A stretch of 28,526 nucleotides of DNA from Acetatifactor sp. Its GTDB lineage: Bacteria > Bacillota > Clostridia > Lachnospirales > Lachnospiraceae. How positions within the stretch are numbered: position 1 is the first letter of the stretch; each line of letters opens with the position of its first letter. Position numbers and translations under genes: made by a program. The notes under the pieces are model-generated. The model was given only the letters and a program-made list of their open reading frames with translations, was not told the origin of the DNA and searched no databases. Positions 8,314 to 14,838 of the stretch are shown here, piece after piece. The stretch spans positions 1 through 28,526 of the forward strand of contig JAEDDX010000034.1 in the NCBI GenBank assembly GCA_016293615.1, read 5' to 3'.

Positions 8314-9123
8314 ATGAGATTTGTATATCCGGGCGGCAAGGCAAAGGCATTGACATTCAGTTATGATGACGGACAGATTTTTGACAGGAGACTGACCGAG
8401 CTTTTCAGAAGTCACGGAATGAAGGGCACCTTCCATCTCAATTCGGGAACGCTGGACCCCGGAAAGGGCAATCATACCTTTGTGGGCGCAGAGGAGCTGG
8501 AGGAGGTGTATCGCGGTCATGAGATCGCCTGTCACGGTTTACAGCACAGGAATCCGGCGCAGCTGAGCGATCAGCAGTTATTGCTCGAGATCTTCGAGGA
8601 CAGGAAGAATCTGGAGCGTATGACCGGTAAAATGATCTGTGGTATGTCCTATGCGTTTGGCATTTATAGTGAGAAAGTGATGAATACGGCTAAGACCGTG
8701 GGGATAAAATATTCCAGAACCGTGAACAGTACGGGTGGTTTTTACCCGCCCACAGACTTTTTGCAGTGGCATCCCACCTGTCACCACAGTGACAGGCTTT
8801 TAGAGCGCGGAGAGGAATTCCTGAATGTGCCGGGATATGTCGAGCTGCCGCTCATGTATGTGTGGGGGCACAGCTTTGAATTCGGTTACAGCGGAGACTG
8901 GAGTGTGATCGAGGCATTTGTAGAGAAAATGGCCGGCAAGGATGACATCTGGTATGCCACCAATATGGAGATCTGTACATACTTAAGCGCCACCCGACAG
9001 GTGGAGATTTCCGCAGACGGTATGACAATGTACAATCCCACCGCTGTCAGCGTCTTCATGATGACACAGAACGGTCTCGTGGAGCTTGCATCCGGTCAGA
9101 CCCTGTATATCGGTGAGCACTGA
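8314..9123 (+). CDS. polysaccharide deacetylase (NodB-homology) family protein
   Basis: 269 residues without a signal peptide. Motif 1 is TFSYDDG (Asp18/Asp19) and motif 2 is CHGLQH (His74, His78, metal ligands). A motif 3-like SYAFG lies near residue 112 in place of the usual RxPYG. GYVELPLMYVWGHSFEF carries a further His (motif 5-like). The NodB fold removes N- or O-acetyl groups from glycans with a divalent metal. The cytoplasmic location and altered motif 3 suggest a small-sugar or intracellular substrate; this is inference. It shares a transcript with the UPF0340 gene 38 bases downstream. Confidence 0.87.
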   Translation: MRFVYPGGKAKALTFSYDDGQIFDRRLTELFRSHGMKGTFHLNSGTLDPGKGNHTFVGAEELEEVYRGHEIACHGLQHRNPAQLSDQQLLLEIFEDRKNLERMTGKMICGMSYAFGIYSEKVMNTAKTVGIKYSRTVNSTGGFYPPTDFLQWHPTCHHSDRLLERGEEFLNVPGYVELPLMYVWGHSFEFGYSGDWSVIEAFVEKMAGKDDIWYATNMEICTYLSATRQVEISADGMTMYNPTAVSVFMMTQNGLVELASGQTLYIGEH

Positions 9124-9161
9124 GGAAGCAGATACTAAGAGGAGAAGGGACGGGAAGTCGT

Positions 9162-9716
9162 ATGACATCTGAGATGACGATCATCGGTGACGAGGCATAT
9201 CGTGCCGCAAAGGAACTGATAGAGGAAGCAAAACCGGAGGAGAATGATATTTTTGTGGTCGGATGTTCCACCAGTGAGGTAGGAGGAGCCGGAATCGGCA
9301 CCTTTTCCAGTCCTGACCTGGCCGAGGTCGTATTCGGCGGAATCTACCAGGCGACACAGGAGGCAGGTCTTTTTCTGGCTGCCCAGTGCTGCGAGCATTT
9401 AAACAGGGCTTTGATTCTTGAGAAGGAAGCTGCGCTTAGGTACGGTTATGAGATTGTGAGCGTAGTACCGCAGCCTAAGGCGGGCGGCTCCTTTGCAACC
9501 GCGGCCTACAAAGCGTTTGAGCATCCGGTAGCCGTGGAACATATCAAGGCAAGCCTGGGGATGGACATCGGCGACACTCTGATTGGTATGCACTTAAAAG
9601 ATGTTGCGGTGCCGGTTCGTATCCGCACGAAGCAGATCGGCGACGGACATGTTGTCTGTGCAAGGACCAGACCCAAATATATCGGCGGAAGCCGCGCAAT
9701 ATACGAAGAAGCCTGA
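9162..9716 (+). CDS. UPF0340/DUF436 (TIGR01440, YwlG-like) protein
   Basis: 184 residues, the normal family length. Diagnostic segments are VGCSTSEVGGAGIGTFSS, LAAQCCEHLNRAL and the C-terminal TRPKYIGGSRA. The family is widespread in Firmicutes; its biochemical role is unknown. GGGAAG lies just before the ATG at 9162. The stop codon lies in the left arm of the terminator. Confidence 0.92.
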   Translation: MTSEMTIIGDEAYRAAKELIEEAKPEENDIFVVGCSTSEVGGAGIGTFSSPDLAEVVFGGIYQATQEAGLFLAAQCCEHLNRALILEKEAALRYGYEIVSVVPQPKAGGSFATAAYKAFEHPVAVEHIKASLGMDIGDTLIGMHLKDVAVPVRIRTKQIGDGHVVCARTRPKYIGGSRAIYEEA

Positions 9717-9737
9717 CACTTGTGTCAGGCTTCTTTT
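9708..9737 (+). terminator. intrinsic terminator after the UPF0340 gene
   Basis: GAAGCCTGACAC (9708-9719) pairs with GTGTCAGGCTTC (9722-9733) and is followed by TTTT. It overlaps the stop codon at 9714-9716 and separates this gene from the convergent murG. Confidence 0.88.
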
Positions 9738-9750
9738 ATCCGCTTCTTTA

Positions 9751-10809
9751 TTAAGCTTCTTTTATCAGGTTCATAATGGTTGTAATAGAATCCAGCTGTC
9801 CGCTTTGGCTCATTGCCTCATGGTAACGGTCGCGGTTTTCATACAGTTCTCTTACCTTTTGTGCAAGAAGGTCATCCGTGATGTCGTCCTCCTGCAATAC
9901 GATGGAAAAGCCCTGGTCTGAGAAGGACTTGGCGTTGAGAAGCTGATCGCCTCTGCTGACCTGAGCCGGAAGAGGGATCAGGATGTTAGGCTTTTTCAGG
10001 GCAAGAATCTCACAGATGGCGTTGGCGCCGGCACGGGAGATGACCAGGTCAGCCATGGCAAAGAGATCCTTGAGCTCTGTCTTAACATACTCGAACTGCT
10101 TGTAGCCGGGGGTGTTAAGGAGCAGGTTATCCATCTTATCTTTGCCGCACAGGTGCACGATCTGAAAATCATGCAGAAGCTTCGGAAGCGCTTCACGGAC
10201 TGCTTTGTTGACATTTGCGGCGCCGAGGCTGCCGCCGATCACCATGATGACGGGTTTGTTTGCGGTAAAGCCGCACATTTCAAGACCGGCAATTTTGCTG
10301 CCCTCGGAAAGCTCGGAACGAATCGGGGAACCGGTGACGATTCCCTTATCCTCAGGGAGATACTGCAAAGTCTCAGGGAAGTTGCAGCATACCTTTTTCG
10401 CAACGGGGATGCAGAGCTTGTTGGCAAGCCCGGGCGTCATGTCGGACTCGTGAATGATGCAGGGAATCTTCAGGGCTGCCGCGGCGCGAACCACGGGAAC
10501 ACTGACAAAACCTCCTTTGGAGAAGACGACATCGGGCTGATATTCCCTTAAGAATTTCTTCGCCTCACCGTATCCCTTGATGACGCGGAAAGGGTCTGTC
10601 AGGTTCTTTACATCCAGATAGCGGCGGAACTTGCCGGTCGCGATTCCGACATAAGGAATATCGAAGTCTGAGATCAGTTTTTTCTCGATGCCTTCGTAGG
10701 AGCCCATATAGGTGATTTCATAGCCCGCTTCCTTCAGAGAGGGAAGCAGTGCGATATTGGGAGTTACATGACCGGCGGTGCCGCCTCCGGTCAAAACAAT
10801 TCTTTTCAT
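9751..10809 (-). CDS. murG: MurG, lipid II-forming GlcNAc transferase
   Basis: 352 residues. The enzyme transfers GlcNAc from UDP-GlcNAc to lipid I at the inner face of the membrane, the last cytoplasmic step of peptidoglycan precursor synthesis. The N-terminal Rossmann domain begins with the lipid-binding GGGTAGHVTPN loop. FSKGGFVSVPVV and PCIIHESDMTPGLANK follow. The C-terminal domain has GGSLGAANVN and the UDP-GlcNAc site (SRAGANAICEILALKKPNILIPLP). The ATG at 10809 has AAGGGA upstream; a TTG two codons earlier is less likely. It follows the TSCPD gene by 30 bases and is away from any division/cell-wall cluster in this window. Confidence 0.95.
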   Translation of the reverse strand: MKRIVLTGGGTAGHVTPNIALLPSLKEAGYEITYMGSYEGIEKKLISDFDIPYVGIATGKFRRYLDVKNLTDPFRVIKGYGEAKKFLREYQPDVVFSKGGFVSVPVVRAAAALKIPCIIHESDMTPGLANKLCIPVAKKVCCNFPETLQYLPEDKGIVTGSPIRSELSEGSKIAGLEMCGFTANKPVIMVIGGSLGAANVNKAVREALPKLLHDFQIVHLCGKDKMDNLLLNTPGYKQFEYVKTELKDLFAMADLVISRAGANAICEILALKKPNILIPLPAQVSRGDQLLNAKSFSDQGFSIVLQEDDITDDLLAQKVRELYENRDRYHEAMSQSGQLDSITTIMNLIKEA

Positions 10810-10839
10810 ACTCAAAGTCCCTTGCCTTTTTTATGTGAA

Positions 10840-11076
10840 TTACAGCATGCTCTCGAGTGCTCTTGCCAACTGGTCGGGGCAGGAGGTCTCTTTGAAACCG
10901 CAGCGGATGCCCTTGAGCTTGGAGATCGCATCCTCGGGCTTCATGCCCTTCACCAGTGCGCAGATTCCCTTCAGGTTGCCGTTGCAGCCGCCTACGAAGG
11001 ATACGGAATCGATCACACCGTCCTTGATTTCAATATCGATCTGCTGAGAGCAGGTGCCGTGTGTTTTGTAGGTCAT
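10840..11076 (-). CDS. TSCPD-domain protein (TIGR03905-like)
   Basis: 78 residues. The small TSCPD domain has the Cys-containing motifs SFVGGCNGNLKGI and GIRCGFKETSCPDQLA. Related domains occur at the end of ribonucleotide reductases; the stand-alone protein has no firmly known role. The ATG at 11076 lies eight bases after AGGAG. The upstream GTG at 11085 is inside the ribosome binding site and is rejected. First gene of the pair with murG. Confidence 0.88.
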   Translation of the reverse strand: MTYKTHGTCSQQIDIEIKDGVIDSVSFVGGCNGNLKGICALVKGMKPEDAISKLKGIRCGFKETSCPDQLARALESML

Positions 11077-11129
11077 AACAGTCACTCCTTATTGTATACA
11101 TATTCACAAAATAACTTTTGTTACCGTGT

Positions 11130-11158
11130 ATTTTAACAGATTTTTGCAAATGTATCAA
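11130..11158 (-). promoter_or_regulatory. promoter of the TSCPD-murG transcript
   Basis: On the minus strand, TTGATA (11153-11158), 17 bases, then TAAAAT (11130-11135). The expected start near 11123 leaves a leader of about 47 bases. Confidence 0.65.
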
Positions 11159-11161
11159 GGG

Positions 11162-11190
11162 TTGTAACAGCGGGTTGAAAATGCTACAAT
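11162..11190 (+). promoter_or_regulatory. promoter of the gene at 11225
   Basis: TTGTAA (11162-11167), 17 bases, TACAAT (11185-11190). Its -35 is only three bases from the -35 of the divergent TSCPD-murG promoter. Confidence 0.65.
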
Positions 11191-11224
11191 GTGGAGCAGA
11201 AACAGTCTGAGAAAGGAGAGCGTC

Positions 11225-11965
11225 ATGCCGGACCGGGAAGCCTTCGAGGCAGCAAAAAGCAAAGTGATCGGAATCGACAGGCAGCGTCTGGGAATCGGCA
11301 CGCTGTCGGAGAAAACAGTGCACGCGATCCTGAAGCACTATTATGAACCGGATGAGACGAAGCATGAGATTCCGGTGGGAGGGTTCGTCGCGGATATTCA
11401 AAACGGTGACCGTATCATCGAGATCCAGACCAGGCAGTTTGACAGACTGCGGGGGAAGCTTGAGGCTTTTTTGCAGGAATACAAGGTTACGGTCGTCTAC
11501 CCCATCCCCTATGAAAAATGGCTCATCTGGATAGATGAAGAAACCGGGAACCTGAGTAAGAAGAGAAAATCTCCCGCAAAGGGCAATGCGTATGTTGCCT
11601 TCGCGGAGCTATACAAGATCAAGAAGTACTTAAAGCATCCAAACCTGGAATTTCGCTTTGCGATGCTTACGATGGAGGAGTACAGGCTGTTAAACGGCTG
11701 GAGCAGGGACAAAAAGCGTGGTTCGAGCCGATATGACAGAATTCCGGGAGAGTTTGTGGAAGAGGTTGAAATCAGCCGCCCCGAGGACTACATGCAGTTC
11801 ATCCCGATTGAGCTGGAAACCGATTTTACCTCCAGAGAATTTGCCGCGGCGGCAAAGATTCCGGTTGCCCTGGCACAGACAGTACTGAACATCCTTTACG
11901 AGATGGGGGTTGTCACCAGAGTCGGCAAGAAGGGAAACCTGTACCTCTACGCCGTGTTGGAGTGA
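11225..11965 (+). CDS. uncharacterised protein, restriction-endonuclease-like N-terminus plus winged-helix C-terminus
   Basis: 246 residues. I do not recognise a named family. Residues 27-70 resemble a PD-(D/E)XK nuclease core: Glu29, then GGFVADI with Asp57, then IIEIQT with Glu66-x-Gln68. A short strand VTVVYPIP follows. Residues 100-160 are Lys-rich and contain WIDEETG and KSPAKGN. The last 45 residues (DFTSREFAAAAKIP...VVTRVGKKGNLYLYAVLE) look like a winged helix-turn-helix. Gln replaces the usual catalytic Lys, as in some real nucleases of this fold, so activity is open. The start at 11225 is set by AAGGAGAG seven bases upstream; the open frame begins earlier. The gene has its own promoter and no obvious functional partner. 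Confidence 0.78.
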   Translation: MPDREAFEAAKSKVIGIDRQRLGIGTLSEKTVHAILKHYYEPDETKHEIPVGGFVADIQNGDRIIEIQTRQFDRLRGKLEAFLQEYKVTVVYPIPYEKWLIWIDEETGNLSKKRKSPAKGNAYVAFAELYKIKKYLKHPNLEFRFAMLTMEEYRLLNGWSRDKKRGSSRYDRIPGEFVEEVEISRPEDYMQFIPIELETDFTSREFAAAAKIPVALAQTVLNILYEMGVVTRVGKKGNLYLYAVLE

Positions 11966-11987
11966 GGCAGCCGGCAAATTTTGCATC

Positions 11988-12016
11988 TTGTTTCCCGGGA
12001 ATGTTTGTGGTAGAAT
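11988..12016 (+). promoter_or_regulatory. promoter of the DUF4430 lipoprotein gene
   Basis: TTGTTT (11988-11993), 17 bases, TAGAAT (12011-12016). The predicted start near 12023 leaves a leader of about 113 bases with two possible stems: CTGCAA/TTGCAG and CCGTG/CACGG. Confidence 0.6.
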
Positions 12017-12135
12017 ACATTTCGTTGACTGCAAGAGATTTCTTAAGTTCGATTGCAGACAGCCCGTGCGGTTGCAGGCATCACGGCATAAGCGGCGGAA
12101 CAATTTTTTCGGGTGATGCAGAAAGAGGAGATGTT

Positions 12136-12642
12136 ATGAAAAGAAGAGTATTGTCACTTGTTGCAGTGCTTGCTGCGCTTTCCCTGATGCTGATGGGCTG
12201 CGGCAAAGCTGCGGAAGAGAGCAAGGAGTCGTCTGTCGCAGAGGTCAGCACGGAATCGGTTAGCTCAGAGGAGTCTACGGTCGAGAGTACGGGTGAAGAG
12301 TCTGTAGAAGAAGTCAGCTCCGAATCAGAGGAAGCTGCCAGAAATATTACGATTGAAGTTGTGGGCAAGGACGGACAGTCCGTAAGCTACGAGGTAAAAA
12401 CCGATGCGGAGTTCCTTCGCGGAGCGATGGAGGCAGCTGAGGGACTGACCTTCTCCGGTACCGAGGGAGAATGGGGCATGATGGTCGACACCGTCAATGA
12501 CGAGGTTGCTGATTACAGTGTCGACGCTTCTTACTGGGCGTTCTATGTAAACGGTGAATACTGTAACTTCGGTATTGATTCCCAGCCCATTGAAGAAGGC
12601 GATAAGTTCTCTATCGTTTACACGGTATCTGTTGAGGAATAA
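12136..12642 (+). CDS. DUF4430 (transcobalamin-like) lipoprotein
   Basis: 168 residues. The signal peptide ends in LMGC with Cys22 as the lipid site. An acidic Ser/Glu-rich tether follows (about residues 25-65). The globular domain begins near ITIEVVGKDGQS and has the DUF4430 pattern: GLTFSGTEGEWGMMVDTVND, then SYWAFYVNGEYCNFGIDSQPIEEGDKFSIVYT. DUF4430 is related to a beta domain of cobalamin carriers and is common in surface proteins; binding of a corrinoid is possible but not shown. The ATG at 12136 follows AGAGGAG; the open frame upstream to 11962 is leader, not protein. Confidence 0.87.
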   Translation: MKRRVLSLVAVLAALSLMLMGCGKAAEESKESSVAEVSTESVSSEESTVESTGEESVEEVSSESEEAARNITIEVVGKDGQSVSYEVKTDAEFLRGAMEAAEGLTFSGTEGEWGMMVDTVNDEVADYSVDASYWAFYVNGEYCNFGIDSQPIEEGDKFSIVYTVSVEE

Positions 12643-12676
12643 GCCGGATTTTAAGGAATAAAACAGGACAGAAAAA

Positions 12677-12711
12677 CGACGAGGGTTTAGTCATCCTCGT
12701 CGATTTTTTTT
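12677..12711 (+). terminator. intrinsic terminator of the lipoprotein gene, overlapping the kinase stop
   Basis: CGACGAGG (12677-12684) pairs with CCTCGTCG (12695-12702), followed by A and eight Ts. The right arm also encodes the acidic last residues of the convergent histidine kinase, and its stop codon lies in the loop. Confidence 0.92.
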
Positions 12712-14117
12712 GCTGATAAAGGAAGGGAAAAGATGAATTCCGTTCCGACGCCCTCCGTGCTGACTACATTGATGTTCTCGTTGTGGCAGTGAATGATTTC
12801 CTTTACGATGGAAAGACCGAGACCGGTTCCCTTTTTGTCCTTGCCGCGTGAGAGGTCGGATTTGTAAAAGCGGTCGAAGATGAACTTCAGATCCTCTTTC
12901 GGAATACCGATGCCGGAGTCCTTCACGGATACGAAAAGCTTGTTTTTCTTCACCGTTGTTTCAATGCGTATCACGGAGTCCGGATGGCTGAACTTGATGG
13001 CATTGTCGGTCAGGTTATATAGAACCTGCTGGATTTTGCCGAGATCGGCATTGACATACATCGTGTCGCCGGTTAAGACCAGTTCGATTGCCATGGTTTT
13101 TTGCCGGCAGGTGCCCTCGAAGGAGGCAGCAGTGCTCCGAATCACGGCGTTGATGTTGAAGTCCGTGCGGTCTAACATCATGCCCTTGGTGTTCAGGTTA
13201 TTGAGCGTTAACAGACCGTTGGTCAGCTTGGTCAGACGCTCGGTTTCGTTTAGGACGATTCCCAGATATTTTTCATACAGCTCGGGCGGAATCGTGCCGT
13301 CGATCATGGCTTCCAGATACCCCCGGATGGAGGTGAGAGGAGAGCGGAAGTCGTGGGAAACATTTGCCACGAACTTCTTTTGGTCGTCCTCCGCACGGGC
13401 GATTTCGCTGGCCATGAAGTTTAGGCAGGCGGCGAGATAGCCGATCTCATCATCACTGTCCACCTGAAACTCGTAATGCATGTTGCCGGCCGCGTACTGT
13501 TCGGTAGCGTAGGTGATCTTTTTCAGGGGAATATATACGAATTCCGTGAAAAAAATCAGGATGATCAGCGACAATAGCAGCAGGATGATCAGCATCATGT
13601 AGGAGATATACAGGATGGCGGAGGTCGGTTTCTCGAGTGAAGCCATGGGGCAGTGAATCACCACATATCCTTTTACCATGTAGTTGGAGGTAATGGGAGC
13701 GAATACGCTGAGCACATCATAGGAATAATTGCCGAAAAAGTCATTGATGGTGTAATAGGAGCCGCTGGTGATCGCCGGGTCGAAGTTCTCAATGATTCGG
13801 ACCTCTTCCACATTCAGGGACCGGTCGGTGTCAAGGATGATTCGGCCGGAGGGATTGATGATGTGGATCGAGGACTCCAGGTAAACAGACAGACTGTCCA
13901 GCTGCTTCTTAACGGTTTCTAAGTCTGTCTCATTGGAGTAAAGGTCAGAAGCATAGGTATCGGAAACCATCGTTGCTTCCGAGTACAGAAGCTTTGCCTT
14001 ATCTTTTGTCAGCCATTGCCTCGAAATGTTCGGAACAAAGAGGGTGACTGCGATGAAACAGAACACACCGAAGATGAAGTACGCCAGCATGAACTTTAGG
14101 TAGAGGGTTTTTTTCAT
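12687..14117 (-). CDS. sensor histidine kinase (two-component, HAMP/HisKA)
   Basis: 476 residues. Membrane helix 1 is at about 10-30 and the extracytoplasmic sensor is at 31-165. Helix 2 is at about 167-191, followed by a HAMP domain with a conserved DEIGYLA. The HisKA H-box VSHDFRSPL has phospho-acceptor His255. The ATPase domain has the N-box NLTDNAIKFS, DSGIGIP, an F-box (FDRFYKSD) and GTGLGLSIV. All catalytic motifs are intact. It overlaps its response regulator gene by four bases (ATGA), so translation is coupled. The architecture is PhoR/VicK-like, but the signal is unknown. Confidence 0.94.
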   Translation of the reverse strand: MKKTLYLKFMLAYFIFGVFCFIAVTLFVPNISRQWLTKDKAKLLYSEATMVSDTYASDLYSNETDLETVKKQLDSLSVYLESSIHIINPSGRIILDTDRSLNVEEVRIIENFDPAITSGSYYTINDFFGNYSYDVLSVFAPITSNYMVKGYVVIHCPMASLEKPTSAILYISYMMLIILLLLSLIILIFFTEFVYIPLKKITYATEQYAAGNMHYEFQVDSDDEIGYLAACLNFMASEIARAEDDQKKFVANVSHDFRSPLTSIRGYLEAMIDGTIPPELYEKYLGIVLNETERLTKLTNGLLTLNNLNTKGMMLDRTDFNINAVIRSTAASFEGTCRQKTMAIELVLTGDTMYVNADLGKIQQVLYNLTDNAIKFSHPDSVIRIETTVKKNKLFVSVKDSGIGIPKEDLKFIFDRFYKSDLSRGKDKKGTGLGLSIVKEIIHCHNENINVVSTEGVGTEFIFSLPLSAKKIDEDD

Positions 14118-14818
14118 TCAGTTTTTACCTCAAATTTGTAGCCGATGCCCCAGATTGTCGCAATCTTCCAGTTCGCGTGGTCGTTGATCTTCTCGCGCAG
14201 GCGCTTGATATGTACATCAACCGTTCTGGTATCACCGATATATTCATATCCCCAGATCTGATCCAGCAGCTGTTCCCTGGTGAAGACATGGTTTGGAGAG
14301 GAGGCTAGGAAGTACAAAAGCTCCAGCTCCTTGGGGGGCATGTCGACATTTTTGCCCATATAGATGACGGAGTAGTTTGTGAGGTTAACGGAAAGATCCG
14401 GGTATACCACACATTTATCGTCGCTCTTCTGGGAAGTCTGCGCTGCGGGCTTGTAACGGCGCAGTACCGCTTTTGCCCTTGCTACCAGCTCCTTCGAATC
14501 AAAAGGCTTTTCAATATAGTCGTCCGCACCCAGCTCCAGTCCCAGCACCTTATCAAAGACCTCACCCTTGGCGGAGAGCATGATGATCGGGATGCTGTAT
14601 TTTGCACGCACCTCACGACAGACCTGATAGCCGTCCATGCCGGGCAGCATAATGTCTAACAGGATAATGTTCGGCGCAAAGGTCTGCAGACAGGACATGA
14701 CGGATTCGCCGTCATTGACAATCATGGTCTCAAAGCATTCTTTTGTAAAGTACAGCGAAATCAGCTCCGCGATCGTATTGTCATCATCCACGATTAAGAT
14801 TTTCTGTTTGTTTACCAT
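14114..14818 (-). CDS. OmpR/PhoB-family response regulator
   Basis: 234 residues. The receiver domain has the acidic pocket VDDD (residues 10-13), phospho-acceptor Asp55 in LLDIMLPG, the Ser/Thr switch in MLSAKG and Lys in YIEKPF. The C-terminal winged helix runs from about 130 to 234, with LELLYFLASSPNHVFTREQLL and the recognition-helix part DTRTVDVHIKRLREKI. AAAGGA lies nine bases before the ATG. It starts 20 bases after the mutS2 stop, so it is probably co-transcribed with mutS2, although a separate promoter inside mutS2 is not excluded. Confidence 0.95.
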   Translation of the reverse strand: MVNKQKILIVDDDNTIAELISLYFTKECFETMIVNDGESVMSCLQTFAPNIILLDIMLPGMDGYQVCREVRAKYSIPIIMLSAKGEVFDKVLGLELGADDYIEKPFDSKELVARAKAVLRRYKPAAQTSQKSDDKCVVYPDLSVNLTNYSVIYMGKNVDMPPKELELLYFLASSPNHVFTREQLLDQIWGYEYIGDTRTVDVHIKRLREKINDHANWKIATIWGIGYKFEVKTE

Positions 14819-14838
14819 ATGATTTTTCCTTTCGGGAG

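Noticed and set aside
12017..12135. Cobalamin riboswitch before the DUF4430 lipoprotein
   Set aside because: No recognisable B12 box or the characteristic conserved core; only generic stems are visible.
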